Positions 1 through 12,676 of a stretch of 64,000 nt of DNA are shown here, one piece after another. The notes under the pieces were generated by a model. The model did not search any database, was not told where the DNA came from, and was given only the letters and a program-made list of their open reading frames with translations. The stretch's first letter is position 1, and the number at the start of each line of letters is the position of its first letter. Source of the DNA: Megalopta genalis (Eukaryota; Arthropoda; Insecta; Hymenoptera; Halictidae); assembly GCF_051020955.1 (NCBI RefSeq), contig NC_135015.1, positions 1,488,001-1,552,000 on the forward strand. The letters run 5' to 3'. Position numbers and translations under genes: made by a program.

Positions 1-1080
1 GTTAAACAGTTGCTTCCTGAAGTGGATACTAACCTCCAGGATAAAAAAGATCAACACATAATTTTTCCGTAGATTATCAAGCGATTTCAAATTATATCCA
101 GCGGCTCGCGAGCAACGCCACGCAGAATTGAATAATAAAACGGCGAACTATGAATTGCATCGCGTATGTTATTAATATTTATCGTCATGCATCCGGAAAT
201 GATTCGGCAGTGGACCACCGAGCAAATAAGAGCATCACCGAATGACCCGCTACGCGAGGTTCCGCGATTCAGATTGCGGCAGCAGCAATTGTGTGGGCGT
301 GTGCCCAATTAAAAATCATTCTATTAAATTCTTTGGCGCAGCTGTGCAGCGGCGTTAAACAACAATTCAAGCCCGACGGAATCGACCGTGTGAATCTGGC
401 ACCGCGCTATAATATGTGAAAATTAATGAAAAATTTCCCTGCGCCGGTGGGAACGATGAGTCGTGGATGCACGGGTCCTTTGAGTGTCGCCGGGGAATTA
501 AAATAAATGAGAATATTGCGAATCCCTTTCAGTGTTCCACACGAACGTGCCAACCTTTGTCAATTGACAGAAAAGTGGTGCGACAGGAGTGTGGGCGGCG
601 CGGATGGAAGTGTGTGGGAGAAAATGTATGCGCCGGGAAGAGAAAGGACTGCTCTCGTGCAATCGAGACTGCCGTTATACGCACTCTTTTCGTTAGCAGT
701 CGCAGCCGGCGCGGCGCGGTCCGCCGCGGCCCGACCCGGCCCGACCCGCCCCGTTCCTCCTCGTCTGGTCGCGATCCGCGCGTAAAACGGCGCCCGTTTA
801 TCGTCGCTTCTTTCACCGGCACCTTTCGTTAAATGTCTGCGACACTTGAACGCGGAGATCGCGACGACGAGGACGAGGACTATCTGCGCCGACTCCGCCG
901 GCCCGCTTCCGCCGTGTTGATACTGGCACGTTCCCCTCGTTTCTTTCGCCCTCCTCGTCGCCGCTCGTCGGACACAGCGGCGCTTAAATTTGTTTATTTA
1001 ACACTTTACGTGAAAGAGAACGACCCCGGCTGGATCCGAGAAGCTGCAAACGTAGCTTGTCGCGGCTCGAATCTACGAGC

Positions 1081-1082
<2 letters not shown>
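1..1082. other. GC-rich, CpG-rich block without recognisable gene
   Basis: Overlapping ORFs on both strands reflect high GC, not coding. The stretch 690-1000 is especially CpG-rich (CGCGGCCCGACCCGG...), which would suit a regulatory region. No splice sites or core promoter could be fixed. Confidence 0.4.

Positions 1083-1126
<44 letters not shown>
1083..1126. repeat. (CT)22 microsatellite
   Basis: Uninterrupted CT dinucleotides, 44 bp. Confidence 0.98.
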
Positions 1127-1130
<4 letters not shown>

Positions 1131-2935
1131 CACTCGCCATCCTGGTTAGGGGCAACTGCCTCGTCATGAACGGCTTGCGAAGAAAAAGCTTCTCTGCTTT
1201 GCCGCTCGCTGAAACTTTGATTTCGCGTTTACTCTGTCCGGTCGATAATTAGACATTTAAAACGACTGTTGATTCAAGCCTTTTAGGATGACAGAACGAC
1301 TCCGAGTATGCCAAGGCAAACGTGACTTTAAAGCATCTTCGAACTGTGAGCCGCAGAAATAAGAGCGAGTTTTTCTAGTATAGTAATAGCAGTAATAGCA
1401 ATAAATAGTAATAGTAAATTGCTAATGATAATTATTTGGTGCACAAACTAAACATGCGGCGATCAAAAGAGTGTTTGAACTTTATAACTAGACCGTGGAT
1501 CTTTATATAAGATTAAAATTTTCCGAGACGATTGTAAGCAATAGAAATTGAATGAATTGTTTCTTCTAATAGTTTCGATAAGACAAAAATTGTATAAGTA
1601 TGTTATTAAATTCTGCTTATATCTTTACAATCTTATATTTCAGCTACTGATTTTTGCCATGATAGTATTTGTGATACAGCGATTAGGAAGATGTCGAATT
1701 ATGTAGTTGGAATGAACATGAAGATTGATTATAATTATTTATCTCTTGACACTTGATCTACTTGGCAGCTTTCAGAAACAAATTTTTTAACAAATTTATC
1801 AAAATCGAGAACAATTAGTATTTAAAAAACATTGTTGTGTTTCTCTTAAATAAAGAGAGTTTCTCTTTGAGTTTTTCTTTCTTCCTTGAGTTTCTCTCTT
1901 TCGCTAAAATGTTTATTAATAGACTTTCAACAAATAAAAACAGCCAAAACTGAATTATGTAAGAAAAAACCCAGATTTATTACTAGACTCTTCGTACGAA
2001 TTTTAAACCACGCAATTTGCCCAAGTTGCCATCCCAAAGTACCTGAAAAGTGATGAATAAAAAGATCCTATTGAAAATGTGGAACATCCATTTGTCCACA
2101 GGATTTATTTTTAAAATGTATTAACAATTCAAGCTAGTTAACTAGCTTGTCAAGCTAGTTAACTATTAACAAGTCAAGCATTAACCCGAATGTATAAATT
2201 CTTAATTAACTCTTCATTGGCAATCAAAGAGTTAGTAATTTTAAAGCTTTAGCACTTAAGATTTTTTGCACAAATTTTCTACGCAAATGTAATAATGTCG
2301 CGAATGGAAGAACACTGAAAGCTTTTATATAGTATTTTTAGAAGAACAAAAATGTGAATTGTAGGACACGGATATCCAGGTCTGGATTAGGAACATAAAA
2401 ATTAATTCACTGTTATAATCTCACAATTCAGACATTGGCAAATGGCTTTTACGTAATTTTTCATATAAACCTACGTAAAAGTTGGCAATAGCAATCTGGA
2501 GACACGCTTTCATATTGTGTATTAGTCAGGATTGGCGAACAATATTATTCCCACAAGAATTAACATTCAATCGTATTTCTGTTGATCCATTGTGATACGT
2601 AAGATGTCGTTCTGAAGAAAATTTGCAACCACAGTGCATTGTACCATTTTATGTTCTTTCTCCTAACCGTTATTACCTACCCGCCACTTCAAAGGAATTG
2701 TACGATCGTTCTTCTAAATTACGCGAATTATTGAACAGAGAAAGATAGACGTGCTACAAAAGCTAGGAAAATCGCCCGAGGCAAAGTGAAACGTTAGGAA
2801 AAAGGTACCACGGTCGCAGCATAGCCAGAGCTGCGGAAAAGGGAGGACGCGTACAGCGCCAGTTTCCAAACTTTTCCGACACTGAAAGTTACCTGGAAGT
2901 TACGTCACGGAGCATTTCATTTTTTCCCTAATAAA
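1127..2935. other. AT-rich intergenic or intronic DNA
   Basis: Apart from the small palindrome at 2130, no gene, repeat or transposon end was recognised. Confidence 0.5.
2130..2164. repeat. 20-bp perfect palindrome plus partial copy
   Basis: CAAGCTAGTTAACTAGCTTG is its own reverse complement (2130-2149). CAAGCTAGTTAACT repeats at 2151-2164. Confidence 0.85.
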
Positions 2936-5900
2936 ATGTTCTCTGCAGTTGCCATTTTCACCGGTGCTTACCTCGCGTCCATGTGTGCGAGTCTGGTCGC
3001 AAATGGTCCGCGCGGAACAGGTCCACGCCGTGACAAAGCAAACAGACGCGGGGCGTGGAAAACGTATTCCATAACTTTTCGTACCATTTCCTGGCCCGGT
3101 GCTCTCGTACGCCTCTTCTGTTCGGGCGGCTGTCCATCAGAAACACTCTACGCTCTCGCAAATGTATTTGTTTTGTACTTGGCGCGAACGAACGCGAGAA
3201 TGAAGTGGCGAGCGCAGGCTGCGGAGCGGCGCGAGATTTTTATTTTCCCGGTGAGCCGAACGAGTGTTAATCGAATCGCAGCCGTTGTTTCGCGCCGATC
3301 GCGTGTCGTCCCGCACACGGTTAATTAAAATCGTCGCGGCGGCTCCGTATAATACGAATATTCAACAATCGCGGTCCCGATGCATAATTCAGCCGCGCCC
3401 GGGCCAAAATGACTCTCGTCGCCGTCGCGAGAGCATTATAGCGCAGAGTTGCGCTGATCCGGCCGTTGCCGGCGTCTGAAAAGGGCAGCCAACAAAATCC
3501 TCTTTCGGCCGAATAGACCGGATTACCCGGGAAAAAGATTTTCCAGGCGCGACGGGGCCGTGCGCTGGCGCGCCAATCTGCGACGACCGACGAAATAATT
3601 AGCGTCGGCACAATCGTACGACCGAATCCGAGCCGGTCGTCTGAAATGAGGATGGGATTAACGTGGATCCCTAATGTTCTGTATACGAACGTAGCCGGAA
3701 TAGCACGAGCCCCGGAGGACCGTTGAATAATGCAGGATCCAGCGTCAAAGAAGTGAAGGGAATCGATAGTGTAAAAATAAGGCACACACTGACCCGGGGA
3801 ACGGGCGGCGGCACAGCGCTAGTTCAATACTCCCGGCGAAAATTTCATCAGAGAACCTCGAATGGGATAGTTAAATTCCGAGGATCGACTAATTTGAATT
3901 CTTTTATGAAACTTTCCGACCGGTCGGTCGAAGGTTCGCAACTCGATAAAGGCGAATTCTTCTTCTTTCGTCGCCGTGGAAAAAAAGGGGGGGGGGGAAG
4001 AACGAGATGAAAGGGAAGAGGAGGAAGAGAAAGATCGCCGGGCGAAGCGGATTACCCGCTTCATTTCAATTAACCGTTCGATAAATTCGCGGAGAACTTA
4101 CGAGCCCGGCTGAGCCGGACCGTGAACGACTAACGGAATTCTTTCGCGCCGGCGCGGCCAGTCCGACGGCCGGATATCCGACGAGCTTCCATCCGATTCA
4201 GCGTTTTGTTCGCGCAAAATTACATTTTATTTTATAAAGCGACCCACGGAAGGACACCGACCGGGCCGGTTGCTCGCCGGGCACCGAAAACGACGACAAC
4301 GGTGCAACTCTGCTGAAAGTTCTCGGAATCATACGCTCAGTTAGATTTCCGGAAAAACCGATCCAATCGAATCCCGCGCCGAATGTAGACATTCGAAATG
4401 ATGTTGGAGAGCTTCCAGCGTAGGGTGGCACGATTGGACGGATCGGCGGGATCGCACGGGAAACCGGGCTCGAGAGCCCGGTCCGAGACCCAATTACCGA
4501 CTCGCCGGTTACAATATCTTCTCCTACACAGTCCCGCCGAGTCGCAGCCGTGCCCGACGAGGAGCCGCGACCCGCTCGCGATAATCTCGAAATCAATAAA
4601 CTGTCATCGTGGCAAATTTCTCTCGCCACCGGACGCTCGCCGGGTTGCCATAATTCGCGAGGCATCGGCGAATGCGTCGACGACGACACGGCCGAGCCGT
4701 CGCGCGGAATTGAATCGAAGCCGAGCAGCGGCGTCGGACGCCGATAAAAAATGTGAACGCTCGCGCTGAAGACGGATTTGTCGTGTATCGCGCCGAACGA
4801 AAGAGCCGACGGCCAATGGCGGGGCGAGCGCAGCCTCGGCGAGCCATCGATATCAGATTCGGTGATAAAATTTTAGAGAGCAACATAAAGTGGACTCGTT
4901 GCGCAGCCCCGACCTGTAAAAGAATTTCCGAGTCGTATACGGGACACGGTTACGCGACCGGGAAAGATTTTATTTTACAGCGGCGACGAAACGGGTTGCA
5001 ATCTCCCTGATCTTGATCTAGGTTATTGGTTAATATTCTTTTATTCACCGACGAGTCGACGCGATGCGGCGTCGAACCGTTGCCCGGGGTAGCTCGGGAT
5101 ACAAGCGAGGAGAGACCAGGCTCTTTCGCGTTTAATCTTCCTCGGCTAAAGAGGAAGTTCGACGGGTCGAGGCGGAATTATACGCGCAATTTCGATTCTC
5201 CGGCTAATATGGCGGCCGTCCGCGGATATCGATCAATTCGCGTGGAGGCTGCTGATAAAAGCAGCCCTGGGAACCCCGTTATATCCGCAAGGAATCTCAA
5301 TAAGTTTTTCGCCGAGGCACCAATCCAATCCGGGCCGGGTGGTTCTATCTGCTCGCGTGGAAAGTGCCTTTCTCCCAAGGGGTGATAGTCGCGTGGTTCT
5401 TTACACGAAAGTGGCTTCGCCGTGCTCTGTTCCGCTCAGCGCTCGGGTACGTGTAGACGCTGATAAATAAGTAACGTGCTGAATTCTCTCAAGCAGCAGG
5501 TTCAATGAACTGCCGCCTATACACACCGAAGCGTGCGACTGGGAAAGCTGTTTTCTCTGTTTCTGTATCGCAGCTAATAAACTTGAGTGCGCCATTTTTC
5601 TCCTTTCGAACTTTCTAACGCCTCGTACACTAATACACCGTTATGTTTCACCGTTGTCTCGCCGACTGTACAATTTTTGAAGCCTCGCTGCACCTAACCT
5701 CGAGGTTCTGTCGAAGGTCATCTATGGATTAGCGAGCGAGTTGTAGACTGTCCCACTTAACTCTGCCAGTTTCACTTAGTTTATTGTTTGCCAAGGTACC
5801 AGACGAATTGAACGGATTTGTTCGTTCAATTTTAAATTTCAGTTTCTTGTTCCTAGATCTTCTGGCACCGTTTCGGGTCTTTCTTACGCGTCGGTCTATG
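2936..5900. other. GC-rich block, repeat-poor
   Basis: Many overlapping 60-160 aa frames on both strands with no recognisable domains; these are GC-driven. A GTAAGC donor-like site on the minus strand at about 2969 has no convincing exon. Nothing else could be assigned. Confidence 0.45.
3980..4032. repeat. Purine tract with poly(G)
   Basis: Seven A residues, then eleven G residues (3987-3997), then a purine-rich stretch of GA and GGA units. Confidence 0.85.
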
Positions 5901-5902
5901 TA

Positions 5903-6223
5903 TAGGGTGTCCCAAAATTATTGTACAAACGAGAAATGAGGAGTTGCTGAGGGCATTTGAAGTCACTTTTTCCTTAGCGAAAATGCAATTCGCGGTTTCG
6001 TTTGCGAATTATTGACGAAAAACAGTGACTAATGAGAGGCGAAATTAGTTGGCGCGAAGCGGCCGAGCCAATGGCGCCTCGCGCCAACCGAGCTCGCCTC
6101 TTATTGGCCACTATTTTTTGTAAATAACTCGTAAATAAAGCCGCGGATTACATTTTAGCTAAGAAAAGAATGACTTCGGAAATCCCCGATTTCCCGGAAG
6201 TACCATAATTTTGAGACACCCTG
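5903..6223. mobile_element. MITE family A, copy 1
   Basis: Starts TAGGGTGTCCCAAAATTATT, ends ATTTTGAGACACCCTG, flanked by TA (5901-5902, 6224-6225). The arms are inverted copies over more than 100 bp (CTTTTTCCTTAGCGAAAATG on the left; CATTTTAGCTAAGAAAAG on the right), with a GC-rich centre around CGGCCGAGCCAATGG. There is no reading frame of note. Confidence 0.88.
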
Positions 6224-6728
6224 TATATCTTATTTTATACCCTCGTCTAACCTCGTACCGTAATATCGTGTCAGACTCGCGACGGAGATTTTGACCAGAA
6301 TCAACTGCACGAAGACATTATTCGTCTATTTTAAATCAAAATAATATTTAGTTTATTTGTTATCGATGCTGTTATCACTAGAGTTAACGCGAACACGCAA
6401 TAGATACAAGCAGTCCAATGCTTGTAAAAATATATTAAGAATAAAGAAGTTGTAATTAATGTAGGACTGAAAGAAATCGTAGAGCAAGGAGTTAAATATG
6501 ATACTTAGTACGATAACACTCTATCGCTCGAATGGTGGACCTTTTTGACAAAAGTATTCACGCGTGTGCTTAGAATAATTTCATTCGTCAATTTTTTTTT
6601 ATCACATTATTCGAAAGAAACATTAATGAAACGTGTGAACATTTTAGTTTATCGTCAGAAACTAGAGAATCAATCGATATTGTTAACAATAATGCAGTGC
6701 TAAAGCATCGCTGCATACCTTCCCGTAA

Positions 6729-7055
6729 ATGCTTCAACAGGAAAAGTATACTTTAGGGCGTGAAGGTCATCTCAATGTCATATCTTCTGAAATTTTAATA
6801 GTTGTATCATCACAAATGACCTATCGTTTATATTACTATGAAAAAGATGACGCTGAAATGTATTCATCCATGGGTTGCATAGTGCATGACTTGACGAGTC
6901 CAATAACTAACAAATTGATCAGATTCTCTGAAACCAATAATCAATACGAGATGTTGAACTTTAAGAGAAACGCGATCAGCTTAAAACATTGTGTTTTCAT
7001 TGAACCGTTCGAAAAAATTGTTCATTGTTCTAACATGGTCCAAACAGTGCTCTAA
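6729..7055 (+). other. Unrecognised 108-aa ORF, doubtful
   Basis: Begins MLQQEKYTLGREGHLNVISS and ends HCSNMVQTVL, with no family resemblance. It is longer than neighbouring frames in this AT-rich area, which is the only reason to list it. There are no splice signals or polyadenylation site that I would rely on. Confidence 0.15.
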
Positions 7056-7912
7056 GCTGGCCATAGTCAAATTATTATCACTTCCTTTCAGTTTTTCATA
7101 GACAAATTAATAGCCTTCGTACATCCACAATTTGTTATGGACATTAAGACAAGTTCGGCAAATAGCCGATATATATAATATATTTCTTAAAAAGAATATA
7201 TTCTCTAATTTGATTCATATTTTTATATAAGCCAGTGATAACCCAGGATGAACAAATATGACAATAACTATCTTTATAACACGATTTATTGTACTACCGT
7301 CAATTACAATTCATTTAGGAGTCAAATAAACGAGTTCTCTTCTCCGTATCCGAAGAAATGCTTGCAGGCACTTTCTAACAAATGAAACAGGAAACATCGT
7401 ACCTCCGCTGGTTTATGCAAGTGCTTCTTTGCAAGTGTTCGGCGAGTCAGCCTGCAGCAAAACAGTTTAACGTGACGTTGCGTTAATAACAATATCAACG
7501 GCTTTAGCCGACACTTTCTTGACGTAATTCGTCCGCGTTTATTATCTCCATATTCTAGCACGCCAGGAACAAATCAAACTACCGCGTGTTCAATTACGCT
7601 GAATCGGCACACGATAGTCAAGCTAGCCAATGAATCGTCACGACCAGCGTTTCGAGGATCGATTGCGGACACCTCAGAGGACCGTTGTCCGCAAAGAATT
7701 CCAATAAGTCTGCCGGTTCTCCGGTTGCAATTGGCGAGTGTCGATTCCTCGCGTCGATGTGAAAGAACCGCCTTTCAGCATCGAACGACGGAAAAAAAGA
7801 TATGGTCGAGGGAACCTGCTATAGCGAAACGGAGGGTAGGCGACAGAGCTGGAAGAAGTCACGACACAGGAAGGAGAACACAAGGTGTGGGGACGAGAGA
7901 AAAAAAGGGTGT

Positions 7913-7931
7913 GAGAGAGAGAGAGAGAGAG
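7913..7931. repeat. (GA)n microsatellite
   Basis: Short GA run of about 19 bp inside a purine-rich stretch (7850-7960). Confidence 0.9.
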
Positions 7932-8768
7932 CCGAGAAAGAAGCAGAGAGGGTTCGATGGAATAAGAGCATCGTGGGGTCTTTTACGCGAGGATGAGGAA
8001 AGCTACGTGCGAGAGCTGATAAATAAATAACACGGTGGGAAGAGGGGAGCAAGAAGCCTGGTCAAGAGGCAAGACCGGTAAGACGGTGAAGAAAAGTAAC
8101 GCGAGCCCGTAAAAGGGAATCAATTCGATTCCCCAGTCGTGCCTCCAGCCCCGCGCCCCGTATCTTTTCCTCACCTTACCACCGCACCGGCGGCAACTCT
8201 CGCCGCCGTCAAATCTCCTTTTCTACCTTTGGTCGTTTTTCTTCATCCCCCTCCAGCCCGGCGAGAATCTCACCCCCGCACCATCATCCCTTACCACTTT
8301 CAGCACGTTGCCAGGAAGCCTGCACACGCCTGTTCCTTCCTTCCTTCCTTGGCATCGCCCGTACTCCTTTCCCGCGCAACAAGTGCGCCCCGACTCACAT
8401 CTTTAAGAAAGCACCCGTCCCTCCTTCCTCGTTTAAGCCACCATCGCCGCTACTAACACCACTGTCGCGCCGCCTGCTCCCCGCCCCGCATTCCCGCCGC
8501 GCCGTCCACGACATCCATCCTTCTTTTCCATTTGCCCCCTTCTTGCTCACCCTTCGTCTCGCTTCAACCACGGCGCTTCCCTTCCCGTCGCACCCGTTAC
8601 GGTCCCAACCCCTAAAACCGGTGACTACCTTCCAAATCACTCCACGGTCTTTCTCCACTATTTTCCTCCTCGCGACAGCTCACGCCCGCAAACCGGTTGC
8701 CAACCGCGACCATCCTCTATCTCGTATGCACCTCGTGGAACCGTGTGCCGCTCGAGCGCCCATCTATA

Positions 8769-8870
8769 CTGCGCCGTCCATAAGTATTAGGACGTTTATT
8801 GGTTTTGCAAAAAATGTCGATGTTCAACCGATACCGTGCAATCTGTGCTACGCCTTTTGACGGGAATTCA
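8769..8870. mobile_element. Solo left end of a Tc1/mariner-like element
   Basis: After TA: CTGCGCCGTCCATAAGTATT then AGGACG, a transposon-terminus-like sequence. The remainder blends into unrelated DNA. Confidence 0.3.
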
Positions 8871-9184
8871 TGCGTACCCTACTGTAGAAACGTACTACGC
8901 TTTATTTAATAAAAAGGATACGCTAGAGCGCATAATTATATTGAATTCGAAAGAGGATTAAGCGAGCCGCGCGTGCCGACTTGTTGCAACGGACGTAGCA
9001 ACAATCAACTCGATAACTGATAAGCCGAAGATAAAATGTGTCGTATAACTCATGTACGTGTAGGGGAAAGTCATCATATATGGAATCAAGCATATCTGGC
9101 AAGTTTTCGCTATTGGCGATTATGTGCATTCAGACAATTATTTAGACAATTACTCTGTGTCCTCTAATGTAATATCTTGTTATT

Positions 9185-9483
9185 TAGGGTATTCGGAAAA
9201 TCGTGGTACAACCGGCAAGAGGGTGATTCTACATGAAAAAATAAGTCGAGAAAGAAGAATAACATCTTTTTCATTTAAGGCTCCGTTTTCGAGAAAACAG
9301 TTGAAAGATGCGTCAAATTCGCGTGGCTTGTAATATGACGAGACGTAGTAATTAAGTATTAATAAAGTAATTTTTCTCAAAAACGGAGCCTTAAATAAAA
9401 AATTGTTATTCCTCTTTCTCGACTTATTTTTGCTTGTAGAATCACCCCCTTGTCGGTTGTACCACGATTTTCCGAACACCCTG
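9185..9483. mobile_element. MITE family C, copy 1 (299 bp)
   Basis: Left TAGGGTATTCGGAAAATCGT, right ACGATTTTCCGAACACCCTG followed by TA. The arms continue inward (GTGATTCTACATGAAAAAAT, then AAGGCTCCGTTTTCGAGAAA) and are inverted on the other side. AT-rich centre; no coding. Confidence 0.88.
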
Positions 9484-9792
9484 TATAATAGTAACTGCGA
9501 ATTTCGTGCATTTATGCGAAAAGCGAGCAGATAACATTTAATGCAAGAAGAAGATTAAAAGAATGGAACATATAATATTACGAGTAGCTTACTAAAATTA
9601 TTAGAGCAAAAAAGAAATTAGGTGCCTCGTATTTCTTGCAATTGTTGCAGAACATTTCTATTTTGCATTAAGATTCGCAGTCTAGATGCAACGAAAGTTA
9701 GACGTGATGTAAAATAGCAATGGTACGAGAAATCAACTATCGCAAGGTATTTCATGTGGTTATCCGTATAGAAAATTCATCAAATTCGTTTA

Positions 9793-10034
9793 ACCGTTTG
9801 AGTCCCAAGCAGCGCGATCGCGCAGTTCAGATTTTGTGCCGTGTCAAACTTTAGTGACGCGCGTACATCGCATAGCTGCTTTTCTTTTCTTTTTTTTCTG
9901 TTTGTTTTGTTTGTCAATCTTAACGAGCGCTATCGCGCCGCTTGGTTCTCTTCGCAATCAATTAAGACAAGCGCTATCACGCTGTTCGGCACTTTTCGAC
10001 CGTGTTTTCCGAATAACCGCTGGGAGTCAAACGA
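9793..10034. mobile_element. piggyBac-like MITE (family N), TTAA flanks
   Basis: CCGTTTGAGTCCCAAGCAGC on the left and GCTGGGAGTCAAACGA on the right, inside TTAA sites (9789-9792, 10035-10038). About 242 bp. Its interior has CGCGATCGCGC and a T-rich run. The Tigger element starts 24 bp further on. Confidence 0.65.
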
Positions 10035-10058
10035 TTAAAGAAGTTTGAGCAACATATA

Positions 10059-10890
10059 CAGTAGAGACTCCCGTATCCGCATCCTCATTACCCGAATACT
10101 TTAATATACGGACGTTCTGTTATCCGCACAACGTTTCATAGCGATGCACCTCTTTGTGTGAATGCTACCAGATGCCATCAACTTCCAGTTCTGATTATTG
10201 GAAAAAGTAAACACCCACGTTGTTTTAAACATATCAATATGAGTGCAATGTCAGTTATTTATAAAAATCAGGCAAATGCTTGGATGGAGAGTGACATTTT
10301 TATTGAATGATTTGAAAATAATTTTATACCAATGGTTAATGAACGCCAATTAAAAAATGGTCATAGAGAGAAAACTCTTTCGTTGGTAGACAATGCTAGA
10401 TCGCATTCTACATGTGACATTCTTAACCAGTAGGACGAATTTACAAAGATTATGTTTTTTCCACCTACTGTAACTTCACTCACACAGCCACTAGATCAAG
10501 GAGTAATTGAGTGCTTTAAACGACTATACAGAAAAGATTTGCTTAAAAAACTTCTGTTTACATTTGAACTGAATGAAGAGGGTGTGATAGAACGATATAA
10601 AAGAATTAATTTAAAAAACTGCTTTTGCATGATAACAAATGCGTGGACTAGCATTAAAAGTACAACGTTGAAAAGAGCATGGAGAAAACTTTTATTGCAT
10701 GAAATTGAAGAAATTAGCAAACAATAAAAAATTTATGTGACTTAGCGGCTAAAAAGATATAGAACCCTTAAATATTGAAAGAAACTATAAATTTTGTTAA
10801 TTTCTACTTAAATAAATGAAGTTTAATGCAAAAGAAGATGATTGTTCTATTATCCGAAACTTCTATTATCTGGCCACTTTTGAAAATTAA
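10059..10890 (+). mobile_element. Degraded pogo/Tigger-type transposon
   Basis: The left end CAGTAGAGACTCCCGTATCC follows TA (10057-10058). The same terminus recurs inverted at 50241, in a short non-autonomous relative. A CAGT start with a TA target is the pogo/Tigger pattern. The interior carries a decayed DDE transposase gene. The right end is unclear: TTCTATTATCC motifs at about 10845-10870 look like subterminal repeats, but the terminal block is not seen, so the 3' limit is approximate. Confidence 0.8.
10152..10727 (+). pseudogene. Tigger/jerky-type DDE transposase remnant
   Basis: The frame opening at 10152 reads LCVNATRCHQLPVLIIGKSK, then HPRCFKHINMSAM and NQANAWMESDIFIE, then a TGA at 10308-10310 where this family normally has Trp. 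SLVDNARSHST follows (second catalytic Asp), then a TAG at 10431-10433. Downstream it reads FFPPTVTSLTQPLDQGVI, with the third Asp, then the conserved FKRLYRK segment, and ends at 10727. The N-terminal DNA-binding region and the first catalytic Asp are absent. These motifs place it in the DDE_1 (pogo/Tigger/jerky) family. It is inactive: two stops and an N-terminal truncation. Confidence 0.9.
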
Positions 10891-11012
10891 CTGTGAGAAG
10901 AAATACAAACGGAAACATTGTGAAACGCAATCGGCGTTAAATCTGTTAAGTCGTAACAAGTATTACTATTTTATTTTTTAGTAACAGTTTAATTTTCAAT
11001 GTTATTATTATA

Positions 11013-11050
11013 ATATATTATATTATATTATATTATATTATATATATAAT
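11013..11050. repeat. (TATTA)n-type microsatellite
   Basis: About six TATTA units followed by TATATATAAT in an AT-rich segment. Confidence 0.85.
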
Positions 11051-11284
11051 GTATAACAGTGCTATAAATATAATATAATAATATATATAGTAACAGTGCT
11101 ATAAAGGCAGAGAAATGATTCTACATGAATAAACAATATGAAAATGTAGAGTAACATGTTTTATTGTCAAAATAAAATATAGATAAATGAGTTTGAGAAT
11201 GCATCTGTCTTATTATTAAAATGAAATGAAAGATGTAAAGAAAAATGAGTTTGTGAAGCCATAAGATTCATGTGCCCGAGTATC

Positions 11285-11332
11285 TACAAGAAGTAGAATC
11301 GATTGGTCATGATCAGACGCGTCAGCTGATTC
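11285..11332. repeat. Low-copy interspersed repeat, copy 1
   Basis: TACAAGAAGTAGAATCGATT then GGTCATGATCAGACGCGTCA. About 80 % similar to 17619-17665, which follows a worn family-C element, so it may be flanking or inner family-C sequence. Confidence 0.55.
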
Positions 11333-11561
11333 ATATTTATAATAGCACGCGTTTTCGCTTGACTTCCAAACTCATTCTTCTTCCAATTGGTGCTTCAAAT
11401 GAAAAAATATTATTCTACATTTTCGACTGACTGTGCCTTTGGATTGCTTTCGGACATAATTAGCTTTACATTTACCGAATAAGATGTATTAAACTTCTTT
11501 CATTCTTTTATTTTGTTTTAATGTGTAATTTTTTATTCGATCAATTTGATTCAATGTTTTA

Positions 11562-11626
11562 TTCAATAAATATAAAGTTAATTATGCCTGAATTGGCCAT
11601 CCCACAGTAATCGGCTCCGCTACCCA
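11562..11626. repeat. Low-copy interspersed repeat J, copy 1
   Basis: ATTCAATAAATATAAAGTTA then TTGGCCATCCCACAGTAATC. Matches 41181-41267, which has about 20 extra bases in the middle. Origin unknown. Confidence 0.6.
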
Positions 11627-12463
11627 ATATAATCATTTTGTCCACGTATTTTCTGTAGATTTGGATCGTTAAAAAATGAGTCCTCTGTGGTCTCGGTACC
11701 TACACTCAGTGGTCCTTGTACCTTTGGTTTTGTATTGAATAGTGTATTGAATAGTTGGTTTAATATAACTTTCTACTTCTAATGTACCAGACTCGATTAA
11801 AGTAGCAATTTTTTAACATACAGGATATATGTATACATAAAGAACTGTATACATACTAATTGTTTATAGTTCAAAGCATGCTTCTTTTTTTTCTCTGAGA
11901 TTGTCTTCATACTTCTACAGCTAAGTGAAGAAGTATTATCAAATATTTTACCTTTTCAAAAATATCAGATTGCCAGTAATTATAGAATTAAATCCTTCCA
12001 ATAAAATGGAACTTACCACTTTTATTACATTGCGTTTAAAAAATCGCATAATGGAGTTTCAGATTTACTAATGACGTGGTATCCATTTGAATGGAGTAGT
12101 TAGTGTGAACAGTTCGCTTGCCTTCCATTTTAATTTTACATTTTCCACATTTGTTAAAAGCTTTTTATAATTCCTCGATTTCTCAAATGAAACAAATGGC
12201 TGCGATTAAATTGTGGCTCGACGAAGTAAATTTGATAGCAAATCGTTTCATATGATTTAATCACTCGATCAATGTAATGCGAGTTCTCTAAAAGTCAGTA
12301 CTAAGTAAGTACTTTAAAATCTATAATCGTTTACCACTGCACGTAAAAGTATAGACGAAAGAATATATTTACTATTAGATAATACATCTATCAAGTATTG
12401 ATTTATCGACGAAAGATTTTAACAATAATGAGCTTTGCGAGCAATAAACAAAAATTGGAATAA

Positions 12464-12646
12464 TAGTAAATTCTCCCTAATTGACGCTCAGCTTGTACAT
12501 AAAAATTGGCAATTTGGGAAGACATTATTTTATAGTTGTTGACAATCGGCAACTATAAAAACGAGCCGCAAGGCTCGAATAATCGTATCTCCTCTATACA
12601 AATTGTCCATCTTTGTGTACAAGCGTCAATTAGGAAGAATTTACTG
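12464..12646. mobile_element. MITE family E, copy 1
   Basis: A nearly perfect palindrome from TAGTAAATTCTCCCTAATTG to its inverse ending TTTACTG, before TA. The centre is TTTATAGTTGTTGACAATCG then GCAACTATAAAAACGAGCC. CAGT...ACTG ends with a TA target suggest mobilisation by a pogo/Tigger-type transposase. Confidence 0.85.
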
Positions 12647-12676
12647 TACATTGATCGACTTCTCAGTTCCCCATAT

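Larger units (their letters stand above)
6224..9184. other. Mixed DNA: AT-rich part, then GC-rich and C-rich part
   Basis: 6224-7640 is AT-rich with one doubtful ORF. 7640-8130 is purine-rich. 8139-8720 is strongly C- and T-rich with few G on the plus strand. No gene was recognised. Confidence 0.45.
10891..12463. other. AT-rich DNA with small repeats only
   Basis: Contains the TATTA tract and two low-copy repeats (11285, 11562). No coding signal. Confidence 0.5.

Noticed and set aside
416..1252. Overlapping ORFs of 90-140 codons on both strands
   Set aside because: High GC with few stops in several frames at once, no domain, low-complexity Ser-Leu runs from the CT repeat. Compositional artefact.
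2958..3161. Minus-strand frame ending near a GTAAGC donor-like site
   Set aside because: None of the three frames between a possible acceptor near 3136 and the donor looks like a known protein, and there is no supporting start or neighbouring exon.
4198..4689. 163-codon minus-strand frame
   Set aside because: Arg/Ser/Pro-rich in a CpG-rich block, with long frames also open on the other strand; no recognisable motif.
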